Source: Rikenellaceae bacterium | GTDB lineage: Bacteria; Bacteroidota; Bacteroidia; Bacteroidales; Rikenellaceae | Direction: 5' to 3' | NCBI GenBank assembly: GCA_021201795.1 | Contig: JAJQEF010000049.1 | Span: 1 to 41,572 of the forward strand | DNA length: 41,572 bases | Shown here: positions 19,546 to 28,761 of the stretch, in pieces | Layout: each line of letters starts with the position of its first letter | Numbering within the stretch: the stretch's first letter is position 1 | Notes under the pieces: generated by a model | What the model was told of the DNA's origin: nothing | Seen by the model: the letters and a program-made list of their open reading frames with translations, nothing else | Databases searched by the model: none | Program-made: the position numbers and the translations under genes

Positions 19546-19570
19546 TGACAATAAATCTGACAAATAGTCA
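19546..19570 (-). promoter_or_regulatory. TGACA/TGTCA repeats upstream of dnaK
   Basis: TGACA occurs at 19546-19550 and 19558-19562; the second forms an inverted repeat TGAC-AAATA-GTCA (19558-19570). A further TGTCA is at 19516-19520. They lie about 25-80 bp upstream of the -24 box, a position that suits an activator site. Confidence 0.35.
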
Positions 19571-19655
19571 TGTGATTTTCGGCATATTATCATTAATCTA
19601 TGACATTTCATTAACTCGACCACCCCTTATTTTCACATATTACTTAACCTGGATT

Positions 19656-19694
19656 AAAAAATAATGGCAGAGCGAATGCCCTGCCATTATTTTT
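19656..19694 (-). terminator. Terminator of the lipocalin-like lipoprotein cluster
   Basis: AATAATGGCAG (19660-19670) pairs with CTGCCATTATT (19681-19691) around the loop AGCGAATGCC, with an A-run before and a T-run after. It lies 13 nt past the stop of the minus-strand gene starting at 20180. The stem is nearly symmetrical and would work in both directions. Confidence 0.8.
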
Positions 19695-19706
19695 TAAAAT
19701 TAGAAT

Positions 19707-20180
19707 CTATATTTTTTTGAATTCTTCTTTATCATATAATTCAAATTTATCTCCATCTTCAACAAACGATTCTTCTGTAATAATTATAAGTTCCGTAGCC
19801 GTAAGTTTACTTATTTTCAATTCTACGATCTCATCATCTTCATCTCCACTATATTTTTTCTTCAGTGTGCTTCCTGATTTTACCCATGTACCGGTAGTAG
19901 GGGTTTCATCTTCTGACCTGTATTCCTCAAACGTTCCATTGGATTTAAACTCGATTTCGTAGTACCATGAATCACTCTCACTCCATCCGGAAACTTCTTT
20001 ATCCCACTCGCTGTAAATTTCTCCGTTTTCTTTCTCATATCCCTGTGTATAGGTCAAGCCCCATTTACCGATAAGTTGGTCTTGTCCTCCGACCTCATCT
20101 TTATCTTTACTACATGAAACAGCAAGCAGTGCAACTGCGAGGATAGCAACAAAATAGTTAATGAATGCAAATTTTTTCAT
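19707..20180 (-). CDS. Lipocalin-like lipoprotein, copy 1
   Basis: A 157-residue protein with a lipoprotein signal; the lipobox is LLAVSC with Cys23, followed by SKDKDE. The mature part looks like the small lipocalin-like proteins common in Bacteroidota: LIGKWGLTYTQGY near the start, a strand-rich middle with FKSNGTFEEY, then TTGTWVKSG. It is paralogous to the next two genes upstream (same SKDKDE start, GKW and TGTW/TGAW positions). The Asp after Cys is at position +4, so surface export is not predicted simply. The function is unknown. Confidence 0.75.
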   Translation of the reverse strand: MKKFAFINYFVAILAVALLAVSCSKDKDEVGGQDQLIGKWGLTYTQGYEKENGEIYSEWDKEVSGWSESDSWYYEIEFKSNGTFEEYRSEDETPTTGTWVKSGSTLKKKYSGDEDDEIVELKISKLTATELIIITEESFVEDGDKFELYDKEEFKKI

Positions 20181-20379
20181 AAAATTAAAATTAGTTTATA
20201 ATTTGAAAGATTAATGATTAATTTTGGTTCAGTTCCGGTTGTTCCGCACTTACACAGGCAATTTTATTACAGTATCGCCACAGCAGTAATTCAAATGAAT
20301 ATTGCATTAAAAATCATGTAATTTTTCGGACTCAACTATCTGATTACAAACATAATAATTTTATTTGACTCGCAAAAAA

Positions 20380-20913
20380 TTAATTGCTGATTCTCCTGAA
20401 AACTTGTTTGTTGTATATATTATGGATTTTTCCGATTTCTGAGTCAGTCGGCATCCATGGAAACGTAATATACTGTTTTTCAAAGACAATAGTAAATTCG
20501 TCTGTTTTAAATTCAGTTATTTCATAGTTAAGTATTTCCTTAGATGTTGCTGCAGTAGAACCCACGCCATAATAATAAATCTGAAGCAGATTGCCGTCCC
20601 TTAACCAGGCACCTGTCGCCCACCCGCCTTTTTCATTGTGCTGCTCTTCCAAAGTACGGTCTCCTTTAAATCGAATTTCGTAATACCTGGCATCCCATTG
20701 TTCACATAGATGATCGATTTCATTAATAATCTCACTACCAATCGCATTCCCGTTTACGACTGTTATTACTTCTTCATAATTAAATAAATAAACCAAAGCC
20801 CATTTACCGACAATTTCATCATTTGTAAGGATCTCATCTTTATCTTTACTACATGAAACAGCAAAAATAGCAATTACCATAACTGCTATAAAAATTAATA
20901 GAATTTTTTTCAT
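20380..20913 (-). CDS. Lipocalin-like lipoprotein, copy 2
   Basis: A 177-residue paralogue of the neighbour at 19707-20180. It has a signal peptide with lipobox IFAVSC followed by the same SKDKDE, then EIVGKWALVYLFNYEE, FKGDRTLEEQ, and ATGAWLRDGNLLQIYY. It is 20 residues longer than copy 1, mainly in a loop after residue 50. There is no clear terminator between copies 1 and 2 (199 nt, AT-rich), so they may share a transcript or have separate promoters. The function is unknown. Confidence 0.75.
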   Translation of the reverse strand: MKKILLIFIAVMVIAIFAVSCSKDKDEILTNDEIVGKWALVYLFNYEEVITVVNGNAIGSEIINEIDHLCEQWDARYYEIRFKGDRTLEEQHNEKGGWATGAWLRDGNLLQIYYYGVGSTAATSKEILNYEITEFKTDEFTIVFEKQYITFPWMPTDSEIGKIHNIYNKQVFRRISN

Positions 20914-21225
20914 AAAATTAATAGTTTAGTTTATTATTAGAGAGTCAGGAGTCAGGACTAAATTCTATATATCATTATTGGTCCGGTGTAATTAGATGAG
21001 AAGAATAACGCTTAATAATTATTAATTCTATTTTTTTCATAAGGTCTGGATTTAAAAGTTAAAGACCTTGCGGCTCTATTCCTATTATTTCAACAGCCCA
21101 CCCTGCATTAAAATGCAGATATGGCAGGTGTTAGTCGGTTTATATTTCAACGGGGAAGTCGCTAAATAGTTACAAATTACTGTAAAATCAACCAGTTATT
21201 AATAAATTACAAATAAAATTCATGC

Positions 21226-21255
21226 AAAAAAAACGGGCTGTAAACTACGCCCGTC
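21226..21255 (-). terminator. Terminator after lipocalin-like copy 3
   Basis: ACGGGC (21233-21238) pairs with GCCCGT (21249-21254) around a 10-nt loop; on the minus strand it is followed by a T-run (21226-21233). It lies 27 nt past the stop of copy 3. The remaining intergenic stretch 20914-21225 holds small hairpins (for example CTGCAT-TAAA-ATGCAG) but no gene that I can support. Confidence 0.75.
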
Positions 21256-21281
21256 TCCATTAATCCATCTATCTCCGGTTC

Positions 21282-21758
21282 TTACCGAATCCAACGATAT
21301 GTCACTTTTTCATAATATTCGTATGTATATCCGTACTGTCTGTCGTAATCGAGTTCCCTGAAGATAAGAACCATTTCATTAGAGGATAGCTTTGCTATCT
21401 CGACAGCTTCGCTTCCGCCTCCTATATAATTAAATACGAGACTGTTTCCCGATAGCCTCCAGGTTCCTCTCTCTTCATAATAACCACTCGTATAATAACC
21501 TCCCCACGTATTGTCGCCATAGAAACACAGCCTGTGGTATAATTCGTCGCTCCATCCCATCGGATACCTGTTCCACTCGAAAAGTTCGCGGCCGCCTGCA
21601 TCCCAGTCGTATTTTTCATATCCTTCGGTATGTGTTATTTCCCATACTCCTACAAACTAGCTGGAGCTGATAAAATCATCGTCCTTACGGCATGAAACCG
21701 ATAAAAAAGCAGTTAAAACCGCAATTACCAGTAATCTTCCAATTTTTTCAATTTTCAT
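21282..21758 (-). pseudogene. Lipocalin-like lipoprotein, copy 3, with an in-frame TAG
   Basis: The frame from ATG 21758 to TAA 21282-21284 covers 159 codons and has one TAG at codon 34 (21657-21659). Codons 1-33 encode a signal peptide with lipobox LSVSC and RKDDD; after the stop FVGVWEITHTEGYEKY continues in frame to VTYRWIR. It aligns with copies 1 and 2 at GKW/GVW. The stop sits at the residue that is Gln in copy 1 and Glu in copy 2, so CAG or GAG to TAG is the simplest history. The downstream frame also contains an internal ATG (21560), but that product would have no signal. Confidence 0.82.
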
Positions 21759-21810
21759 ATATTATAAATTTTTGTTTAAAACCACCTATTATAACGTATT
21801 TTTTTGAATA

Positions 21811-21845
21811 AAGGTCCGTTTAGTTCAACCGAGTCTTCGGACCTT
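21811..21845. other. Hairpin in the 340-nt gap before the HAD gene
   Basis: AAGGTCCG (21811-21818) pairs with CGGACCTT (21838-21845) with a 19-nt loop and CCTTTT after it. It could be a weak terminator or a leader structure of copy 3. The rest of 21759-22101 is AT-rich and holds only a promoter box for the next plus-strand gene. Confidence 0.35.
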
Positions 21846-22079
21846 CCTTTTAAATCGCCGCCCATTTTTCAGGTAAAACTAAGACATCCAATCCAGCTCT
21901 TATTCCTAACGAAGCACTATTCTACTGTACATGGAATACAAAGAAATAAAAAGTAATCTCTTCATAAACAAAATTGAGGTATTTAATAAATGCATATATC
22001 ATAACAAATGTAATAAAAATTGTTTATTCCAATACAGACTATGTTTATCCCGAATACTCTTAAATTCGAAACATTGAAT

Positions 22080-22087
22080 TAATTTTG
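22080..22087 (+). promoter_or_regulatory. -7 box of the HAD nucleotidase gene
   Basis: TAATTTTG is an exact TAnnTTTG match 14 nt before the ATG at 22102. No convincing -33 TTTG is seen at the expected distance. Confidence 0.45.
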
Positions 22088-22101
22088 CACAAAACCACAC
22101 A

Positions 22102-22800
22102 ATGAATAAATACAGTAATATACTTTTCGACTTCGACCGCACTTTATGGGATGTGGATACAAATCAGAAAAATGCCCAGAGATTCGTATACGACAAATAC
22201 GGTTTATTTTCCATATGTAACGATTTCGAACTATTTTACAACATTTATCTGGAAATAAACGACAGGCTCTGGCTCGAATACAGGGACGGCAAGGTGTCGC
22301 GGGAACATCTCAGGAACCATCGTTTCGTGGAAACACTCCAAAGACTCGACAATCCCGATCCTGCCCTAGCCCGGACTCTCAGCAACGAATACATAAATGT
22401 TGCGCCTTCATTCAACTCGACGATCCCTTACTCGCGTGAGATACTGGAATATCTCGATCCTAAGTACGACATGCACATAATCACCAACGGATTCAACGAG
22501 GTGCAGCACTTGAAACTCCGCAATTGCGGGCTCGATGTATTTTTCGGTGAGATCATAACTTCCGAAGATGCCGGAGCGAATAAACCCCACCCTGCCATAT
22601 TCGAATACGCCATGGAAAAAACCGGAGCGGAAAAACATGAGACAATAGTAATAGGCGACGATATCGAAAACGATATTTTAGGAGGTATGAATGCCGGCAT
22701 TGATACGGTATACTTTAATCCTCACAAGAACACGGATCGACACGGCATAAAACCGACTTATGAAATATCCTGCCTGCGCGAACTTCGGGACATACTTTAA
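22102..22800 (+). CDS. HAD-superfamily nucleotidase, YjjG type
   Basis: A 232-residue HAD hydrolase. Motif I is FDFDRTLWD (nucleophile Asp10, acid/base Asp12), motif II lies at ITNGFNE, the lysine at GANKPHP, and motif IV is IGDDIENDILGG. The helical cap after motif I and the overall pattern match YjjG-type pyrimidine nucleotidases, which clear nucleoside monophosphates including damaged ones. The stop codon overlaps that of the convergent YgiQ gene by 4 nt (22797-22800). Confidence 0.85.
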   Translation: MNKYSNILFDFDRTLWDVDTNQKNAQRFVYDKYGLFSICNDFELFYNIYLEINDRLWLEYRDGKVSREHLRNHRFVETLQRLDNPDPALARTLSNEYINVAPSFNSTIPYSREILEYLDPKYDMHIITNGFNEVQHLKLRNCGLDVFFGEIITSEDAGANKPHPAIFEYAMEKTGAEKHETIVIGDDIENDILGGMNAGIDTVYFNPHKNTDRHGIKPTYEISCLRELRDIL

Positions 22801-24512
22801 TCGAAAAAATAATTTCTTTGCCGGCGCTTCTTCTCCTGCTCCGTCTCGACAAATATCTTTTCGCCCGTATAAGGATCGATTCCGGTAGCGAACATTACCG
22901 AAGATAGAGTCATCGGCGTAGGCGTAAAATCCTGTACCTGTTCGAGGCGAAGGTTCAGTTTCCCAACAGTACGTCCCAGTTTTGCCATATCTTTTTCACA
23001 GCAACCCGGATGACTCGAAATGAAATAAGGTATAAGCTGGTAAGGCAGTTTATTTTCGGCACAAACATCTTTAAAACGGGCATGTAGTTTCTGATACAAA
23101 GCGAACGGAGGCTTGCGCATAGCCTTCAGCACATTATCTTCAGTATGCTCCGGCGCCACTTTCAACCTTCCGCCGGTATGATGAATGATGACTTCGGGCA
23201 GATATTTGTCCTGTTCGTCATTTATAAACATATCGTAACGGATGCCGCTTCCTATGAAAACTTTTTTTATTCCTTTTAAGGAACGCACCCTGCGATAAAG
23301 TTTTATAATCCGATCATGATCGTTATTCAGGTTCCTGCATACGGACGGATAAATACACGAAGGTCTCGAACATTTATTACACAACCCCTGCTCCTTACCC
23401 ATCATTCCGTACATATTGGCTGACGGCCCTCCCAGATCAGAGAGATTCCCTTTAAAATCCGGCAGTTTTTTCAAACTTTCTATTTCTCCGATAATGGATC
23501 TCTCCGAACGCGAAACCACATATTTACCCTGATGCGCAGAGATCGTACAGAAACTACATCCTCCGAAGCATCCGCGGTGGATATTAATCGAAAATTTTAT
23601 CATATCGTAGGCAGGGATCGCTCCCTTTCCGATGTATCTCGGGTGCGGGAGGCGTGTAAACGGAAGTTCATACGTTCTGTCCAGTTCTTCACTTTTCATA
23701 ACTCCCGACGGTGGGTTGACCACTACGAATTTTCCACCTACCGGTTCCACCAATATTTTAGAATTAATTTTATTGGATTCAGTTTCGACTGTCACAAAAT
23801 TATCGCAGAAAGCGCGCGGGTCACGGAGACATTCCTCATAGGAATTTAAAACAATTTTGTCCTCAAGACGGTCGACGTACTTCCCGTCCGCAATAAAAGC
23901 CACCTGATCTATTCTCCTCAACAGCTTCATGTTGAAACCGTTTTTGAGTACTTTCGCTATTTTAGGCATTACAGTGTCCCCCATTCCATAAGATATCAGA
24001 TCGGCTCCGCTGTCGACCAGCAAAGAAGGAATAATCTGATTCTTCCAATAATCGTAATGGGTAAGCCTGCGCAAGGATGCTTCTATACCGCCGAGTATCA
24101 CGGGGGTTCCCGGATACAGTTCTTTCAGAATACGGGAATAAACGATCGTCGGATAGTCCGGCCTGAATCCGGCCTTATTACCGGGAGTATAAGCATCGTC
24201 GCTTCTCAACCTTTTGTTGGCAGTGTATTGATTGACCATAGAGTCCATATTTCCTGCCGTAACACCGAAAAATAATTTCGGTCGTCCGAACTTTTTGAAA
24301 TCCCGCAGATCGTCGCGCCAATTCGGCTGCGGTACTATGGCAACCCTGTATCCTTCCGCTTCAAGAATGCGCCCTATAACGGCGGCACCGAACGAAGGAT
24401 GATCGACGTAAGCATCCCCTGTAATCAATATTATGTCCAATTCATCCCATCCCAGAGCCTTAACTTCCTTCACCGAGGCGGGGAGCCATTTTTTTTCCAT
24501 ACCTGCGTGCAT
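22797..24512 (-). CDS. YgiQ family radical SAM protein
   Basis: A 571-residue protein. An N-terminal cobalamin-binding-like region (LDIILITGDAYVDHPSFG onward) precedes the radical SAM core, whose 4Fe-4S motif is RGCFGGCSFC (CxxxCxxC) near residue 310. After the core, a cysteine-rich stretch (CNKCSRPSCIYPSVC) is typical of YgiQ and may hold another cluster. The substrate is not known. Two starts are possible, ATG 24512 and ATG 24500; the second lies four codons in. It converges on the HAD gene with no room for a terminator. Confidence 0.93.
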   Translation of the reverse strand: MHAGMEKKWLPASVKEVKALGWDELDIILITGDAYVDHPSFGAAVIGRILEAEGYRVAIVPQPNWRDDLRDFKKFGRPKLFFGVTAGNMDSMVNQYTANKRLRSDDAYTPGNKAGFRPDYPTIVYSRILKELYPGTPVILGGIEASLRRLTHYDYWKNQIIPSLLVDSGADLISYGMGDTVMPKIAKVLKNGFNMKLLRRIDQVAFIADGKYVDRLEDKIVLNSYEECLRDPRAFCDNFVTVETESNKINSKILVEPVGGKFVVVNPPSGVMKSEELDRTYELPFTRLPHPRYIGKGAIPAYDMIKFSINIHRGCFGGCSFCTISAHQGKYVVSRSERSIIGEIESLKKLPDFKGNLSDLGGPSANMYGMMGKEQGLCNKCSRPSCIYPSVCRNLNNDHDRIIKLYRRVRSLKGIKKVFIGSGIRYDMFINDEQDKYLPEVIIHHTGGRLKVAPEHTEDNVLKAMRKPPFALYQKLHARFKDVCAENKLPYQLIPYFISSHPGCCEKDMAKLGRTVGKLNLRLEQVQDFTPTPMTLSSVMFATGIDPYTGEKIFVETEQEKKRRQRNYFFD

Positions 24513-24553
24513 CCTGTACGTAAAAACAAAAGTTCAAAAAAATAACGGAATAT

Positions 24554-24589
24554 ATAAAAAAACGGCAACCTTTTTGAAGGTCACCGTTA
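24554..24589 (-). terminator. Terminator of tRNA-Glu
   Basis: On the minus strand AACGGTGACCTT pairs with AAGGTTGCCGTT around CAAA with two G-T wobbles (plus-strand 24561-24588), followed by a T-run. It lies 17 nt past the tRNA 3' end. Confidence 0.8.
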
Positions 24590-24604
24590 ATATTCTGTAC
24601 TCTG

Positions 24605-24676
24605 TAGCCCATAGGGGAGTCGAACCCCTCTTTCAAGAATGAAAATCTTGCGTCCTAACCGATAGACGAATGGGCC
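24605..24676 (-). tRNA. tRNA-Glu (anticodon TTC)
   Basis: A full cloverleaf reads on the minus strand. The acceptor stem is GGCCCAT with ATGGGCT (one G-T pair), the anticodon arm is CAAGA-TTTTCAT-TCTTG with anticodon TTC, and the T arm is GGGG-TTCGACT-CCCC. The discriminator base is A and CCA is not encoded. Confidence 0.96.
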
Positions 24677-24699
24677 GGGCCTGTATTCGTACAGCGGTG

Positions 24700-24729
24700 C
24701 AAAAATATGAAAAAAAGTTTAATTTCAAA
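24700..24729 (-). promoter_or_regulatory. Promoter of tRNA-Glu
   Basis: On the minus strand TTTG (24726-24729) and TATTTTTG (24700-24707) are 18 bp apart, a good match to the Bacteroidota -33/-7 pattern. The -7 box ends 23 nt before the tRNA 5' end. It is the clearest complete promoter in the window. Confidence 0.7.
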
Positions 24730-24871
24730 CACCTTGCGATATAAAAATTCACAGTAAATAGCTTGTGAAGCCATGGATGAATGAAATTATAATTGGAAAA
24801 AAGAAAAAAAACACCTACGTTTGGAACAAGGTTTAATCAGAAATTTTTAAACTGAAATAAAAATATATAAT

Positions 24872-25549
24872 ATGAAAAAAGACGAATTTGAAAAATACGC
24901 AATGGGCAAAATGGGTATAAGCAGCCTTAAATTGCATAACTTCAAATCAATATACAGCGGCTATATAAATCCGACTATTATAGAAGAAAGACAACTTAAC
25001 GTCGCGACAATGGACGTATTCTCGCGTCTTATGATGGATCGTATAATTTTTCTCGGATGCGCAGTCTGCGACGATGCAGCGAATATAATACAGGCTCAGC
25101 TTCTCTTTCTGGAATCTACCGAACCTGACAAGGACATACAGATCTATATTAATTCTCCGGGAGGATCGGTAAGCGCGGGCCTCGGCATTTACGATACCAT
25201 GCAGTTGATAAGTGCAGACGTAGCTACTATATGTACCGGGATGGCGGCTTCTATGGGAGCGATTCTCCTTACTGCCGGCGCACAGGGTAAAAGATCGGCC
25301 CTTCCCCATTCACGCATTATGATACACCAGCCGCTCGGCGGTGCGGAAGGACAAGCATCGGACATCGAGATCACTGCTAAACAAATACTTAAAACAAAAA
25401 AGGAACTTTACGATATCCTCTCCGAGCACACCGGACAAACTTACAGGAAGATCGAAAAGGATGCAGACAGAGACTATTGGATGACATCTGCCGAAGCAAA
25501 AGATTACGGCCTGATAGATGAAGTTCTGAGTAAAAAACAAAAAAAATAA
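24872..25549 (+). CDS. clpP: ATP-dependent Clp protease, proteolytic subunit
   Basis: A 225-residue serine protease that forms the 14-subunit chamber fed by ClpX. The catalytic triad is intact: Ser127 in GMAASMG, His152 in RIMIHQP and Asp201 in DRDYWM, with the same spacings as in the Escherichia coli enzyme. The N-terminus is about 30 residues longer than the mature E. coli form and may be a propeptide. It lies 24 nt before clpX, and the two are clearly one operon. Confidence 0.97.
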   Translation: MKKDEFEKYAMGKMGISSLKLHNFKSIYSGYINPTIIEERQLNVATMDVFSRLMMDRIIFLGCAVCDDAANIIQAQLLFLESTEPDKDIQIYINSPGGSVSAGLGIYDTMQLISADVATICTGMAASMGAILLTAGAQGKRSALPHSRIMIHQPLGGAEGQASDIEITAKQILKTKKELYDILSEHTGQTYRKIEKDADRDYWMTSAEAKDYGLIDEVLSKKQKK

Positions 25550-25573
25550 GCTGAGGCTAAACTACTACCGAAA

Positions 25574-26821
25574 ATGTCAAAAAAGGAAGGACCGAAACAG
25601 CAGGAAAAATGCTCTTTTTGCGGACTGCCTGCAAGCGACGTGATAATAATGTTCCGTGGAAACGACGGATGCAGGATATGCAGCAACTGCGTTGAAAACG
25701 GTTATCGGATAATTGCAGAAACAGAGGAGAGTATGCACGGACCTGCGCGTGTTCCGTTATTGGATAAAAAAGAGCTTTTGAAGCCAATCGAAATAAAAGA
25801 GTTCCTGGATCAATACGTTATAGGACAGGATACAGCAAAAAAATTTATATCGATTGCAGTATACAATCATTATAAAAGACTTATCTACGGAGAGAAAAAC
25901 GACAAAGATGTAGAAATCGAAAAATCCAACATTATACTCGTAGGCAACACGGGAACAGGTAAGACCCTGCTCGCAAAAACAATCGCCAAACTTCTTCAGG
26001 TGCCATTCACCATTGTGGACTCTACGGTACTTACAGAAGCGGGATATGTAGGTGAAGACGTCGAGAGCATCTTATCCAGGCTTCTTCAGGTAGCTGACTA
26101 CAACGTCCAGCTTGCCGAGAGAGGAATAGTCTTTATCGACGAGATAGACAAAATCGCACGTAAATCCGATAATCCGTCGATAACAAGAGACGTATCCGGT
26201 GAAGGCGTACAACAGGCCCTTTTAAAAATATTGGAAGGAACCGTTGTCAATGTTCCGCCGCAGGGAGGAAGAAAACATCCGGAACAGAAATTCATACAGA
26301 TAAATACTAAAAACATTCTCTTCATCTGCGGAGGAGCCTTCAACGGTATCGAGAAAAAAATCGCGAAGCGACTCAATACGCGGGCCGTCGGGTACGGACA
26401 GGTACAGAAAACCGCTGTCATAGATAAAGAGAACCTGTTACAGTATATAGTCCCGGATGATCTTAAAACTTTCGGTCTTATCCCTGAGCTTATAGGAAGA
26501 CTCCCGGTGCTTACATACCTGAACCCTCTGGACAAAACAGCACTAAGGGCAATACTCACAGAACCGAAAAATTCCATCATAAAACAATACGCAAAACTGT
26601 TCGAGATGGACGGCATAAAAATATCCTTTGACGAAGATGCACTCGATTATATAGTCGATAAAGCCATCGAATTCAAACTAGGCGCACGCGGGCTCCGTTC
26701 AATATGCGAGCTTATCACAGCTGACGCAATGTACGAACTGCCGTCGCAGGAAACCAAAGAGTTCCGGTTCACTCTGGACTACGCAAAATCCAAAACAGAG
26801 AATTTCTTTCCAGAAAAATAA
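25574..26821 (+). CDS. clpX: ATP-dependent Clp protease, ATP-binding subunit ClpX
   Basis: A 415-residue AAA+ unfoldase that passes substrates to ClpP. The N-terminal zinc-binding domain has CSFCGLPAS and CRICSNC (four Cys). Walker A is GNTGTGKT, Walker B is [11 protein letters not shown], the pore loop is GYVGED, and the sensor 2 arginine lies in GARGLRSI. The C-terminal domain ends normally. It is followed by a strong terminator shared with the convergent SGNH gene. Confidence 0.97.
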   Translation: MSKKEGPKQQEKCSFCGLPASDVIIMFRGNDGCRICSNCVENGYRIIAETEESMHGPARVPLLDKKELLKPIEIKEFLDQYVIGQDTAKKFISIAVYNHYKRLIYGEKNDKDVEIEKSNIILVGNTGTGKTLLAKTIAKLLQVPFTIVDSTVLTEAGYVGEDVESILSRLLQVADYNVQLAERGIVFIDEIDKIARKSDNPSITRDVSGEGVQQALLKILEGTVVNVPPQGGRKHPEQKFIQINTKNILFICGGAFNGIEKKIAKRLNTRAVGYGQVQKTAVIDKENLLQYIVPDDLKTFGLIPELIGRLPVLTYLNPLDKTALRAILTEPKNSIIKQYAKLFEMDGIKISFDEDALDYIVDKAIEFKLGARGLRSICELITADAMYELPSQETKEFRFTLDYAKSKTENFFPEK

Positions 26822-26822
26822 T

Positions 26823-26856
26823 AAAAAGAAGCGTGGAACTCACGCTTCTTTTTTTT
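26823..26856. terminator. Terminator of clpPX, probably bidirectional
   Basis: AGAAGCGTG (26827-26835) pairs with CACGCTTCT (26841-26849) around GAACT, with A residues before and ten T residues after. It serves the plus-strand clpPX operon and may serve the SGNH gene on the other strand. Confidence 0.88.
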
Positions 26857-26867
26857 ATAGCACTTTT

Positions 26868-27512
26868 TTATTTGATACGATCGTATACATCATTCGCTAT
26901 GCGCATTGCTCCGAGTTCATTGGGATGAATCCCATCGGGAAGCAGGTGCGGCATACCTTAAAGAGTCGTATGCAGATCTATTACCTTGACACCCTTCTCC
27001 GCAGCGACCCTGCTTATTATAGGAATAATTTCGGATGCAATAACACTTTCCTGAATATAAAAACTTCCTCTTGCCGCCCAGATCGGGAAGCAAAGATATA
27101 TTTCAGGAGATGATTCCAGAGCGGAATAACGGTCTATAAAATTTCTCAAATCTCCTTCGAATTCAACACCATGATCGTTCCAGTTCTTTACTTTAGAATC
27201 ATTCGTCCCCAGTTTAATTATCACTATGTCCGGATTAAACTCCAAAGATTCCTGAAATCTTTTTTCATTTACGTACGGACGGTCCCCGTTATAAAGAAGG
27301 GTTCTTCCGCCCAGCCCGAAATTGACGACCTCGTATCTCTCGCCCAGTAATTGCTGAAGCACTGCAGGGTAACTCTGGGTTGCCCGGTTCTCAACCCCCG
27401 AACCCGCTGTTATACTGTTTCCGACACATGCTACTTTAATACGCGACTGCGCATAAGATGCCGTACAGAAAAACGCGACGGCAATTACCGCCATCCATAA
27501 TCTTATTCTCAT
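26868..27512 (-). pseudogene. Secreted SGNH/GDSL hydrolase with an in-frame TAA
   Basis: The frame from ATG 27512 to TAA 26868-26870 has 214 sense codons' worth of length and one TAA at 26958-26960. Residues 1-21 are a signal peptide. Block I is ACVGNSITAGSG (catalytic Ser in GNSIT), block II is FGLGGRTLL and block III is LGTNDSK. The block V Asp-x-x-His pair, DGIHPNELG, lies after the premature stop at HTTL-stop-GMPHL. Without readthrough the enzyme lacks its catalytic His and should be inactive. GAA or CAA to TAA would explain the stop. Related enzymes are esterases acting on sugar acetyl groups or lipids. Confidence 0.87.
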
Positions 27513-27543
27513 AATTATCCAGCTATTTTGGTTATCTTTCCGG

Positions 27544-27551
27544 CAAATTTA
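27544..27551 (-). promoter_or_regulatory. -7 box of the SGNH hydrolase gene
   Basis: TAAATTTG on the minus strand matches TAnnTTTG, 31 nt before the ATG at 27512. It lies within 11 nt of the opposite-strand box for gcvT, so the two divergent promoters must compete. Confidence 0.45.
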
Positions 27552-27561
27552 CATTTTAATT

Positions 27562-27569
27562 TAATTTTG
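27562..27569 (+). promoter_or_regulatory. -7 box of gcvT
   Basis: TAATTTTG matches TAnnTTTG, 24 nt before the gcvT ATG. A TTTC at 27537-27540, 21 bp upstream, may act as the -33 box. Confidence 0.5.
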
Positions 27570-27593
27570 AAAATTAACATTTAATTAATAAAT

Positions 27594-28695
27594 ATGAAAG
27601 AGACCCCGTTCACAAGACATCACATTGAACTCGGCGCAAAAATGACCGACTTCGCAGGATTCAATATGCCTGTCGAATATTCGGGAATAAACAGCGAACA
27701 TTTAGCTGTACGAAACAACGCAGGACTCTTCGACGTCAGCCACATGGGAGAGATAATGGTAACCGGAAAAAATGCGCTCGCATTCCTCCAGTATACGACA
27801 GCAAACGACGTAAGCGTACTCGAAGAGGGCAGTATCCAATATACATATTTCCCGAATGAAAACGGCGGGATAACAGACGATCTTCTTATCTACAAGATAG
27901 AAAAAGAAAGATATCTTCTCGTGGTCAATGCGTCAAACATCGAAAAGGACTGGAACTTCCTCCGTTCCCATGCTGCGGAATTCGGATTGGCAGAAGGTAC
28001 GTATCTTGTCAATATTTCTGACGAGACGGCACAGCTGGCTTTACAAGGCCCTCGTGCGACCGAGATATTAAACGACATGACCGGACAGGATTTTTCCGGT
28101 CTAAAATACTACACATTCACCATTACAGATATCGGGAATATTAAAAATGCCATTATTTCAGCCACAGGCTATACCGGTGCAGGAGGATATGAAATATACG
28201 TTGAAAACCGATACGCAGAAGAGCTCTGGGAGAAGATCTGGAAAAGCGGTAAAAAATACGACTTAGCTCCTGTCGGACTCGGCGCACGCGACACTCTTCG
28301 ACTCGAAATGGGATATTGTCTCTATGGCAACGATATAAGCGACGAGACACCTCCTTTGGAAGCTGGGCTGGGCTGGGTTACGAAACTTATCGACGGCAAA
28401 GATTTTATCGGCAAGGAAAAAATCCTCGATTCGAAAAAAAAACGGACCTACACGGAAACTTAAAGGATTCGAGATGATAGAAAGAGGTATTCCGAGAAAA
28501 GGTTACGATATTACGGATGACAAAGGAAATATGATCGGGAAAGTAACCTCGGGAACCATGTCGCCGTTCCTTAAAAAAGGAATAGGAATGGGTTATATCG
28601 AAGCAGCCCATAAAGAGGAATTAATCGATATTATTATACGTGACAAACCTGTTAAGGCACGGATCTGCCCACTGCCTTTTATAAAAAAGAAATAA
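27594..28695 (+). pseudogene. gcvT: Glycine cleavage system T protein (aminomethyltransferase), frameshifted at an A9 run
   Basis: GcvT takes the aminomethyl group from lipoyl-H protein, releases ammonia and passes the carbon to tetrahydrofolate. Residues 1-280 (ETPFTRHHIELGAKMTDFAG onward, with GLFDVSHMGE) are normal, then the frame ends at TAA 28461-28463. The remaining 75 or so residues (KLKGFEMIERGIPRKGYDI to PLPFIKKK) are in another frame from the A9 run at 28434-28442. Removing one A gives a continuous 366-residue protein, the usual GcvT length. It is therefore a 1-nt insertion in a homopolymer, real or an error. Without the C-terminal barrel the enzyme should not work. No gcvH or gcvP is nearby. 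Confidence 0.93.
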
Positions 28696-28761
28696 TTTCC
28701 ACCTATGCAACAATAAATAGCTTTTTTTCATCATTTATTAAGGTGAAACCCAAAGAAACCG

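Noticed and set aside
20990-21045. A fourth lipocalin-like gene start on the minus strand
   Set aside because: A short ATGAAAAAAAT frame resembles the start of copy 2 but stops after about 20 codons with no signal peptide; chance in AT-rich DNA is as likely.
15749-21659. TAG read as an amino acid (stop-codon reassignment)
   Set aside because: Two broken genes have TAG in frame, but dnaK ends in TAG right after its invariant EEVK tail, and ackA, the DUF4435 gene and lipocalin-like copy 1 also end in TAG, some directly before terminators. The other breaks are TAA, TGA and frameshifts, which reassignment cannot explain.
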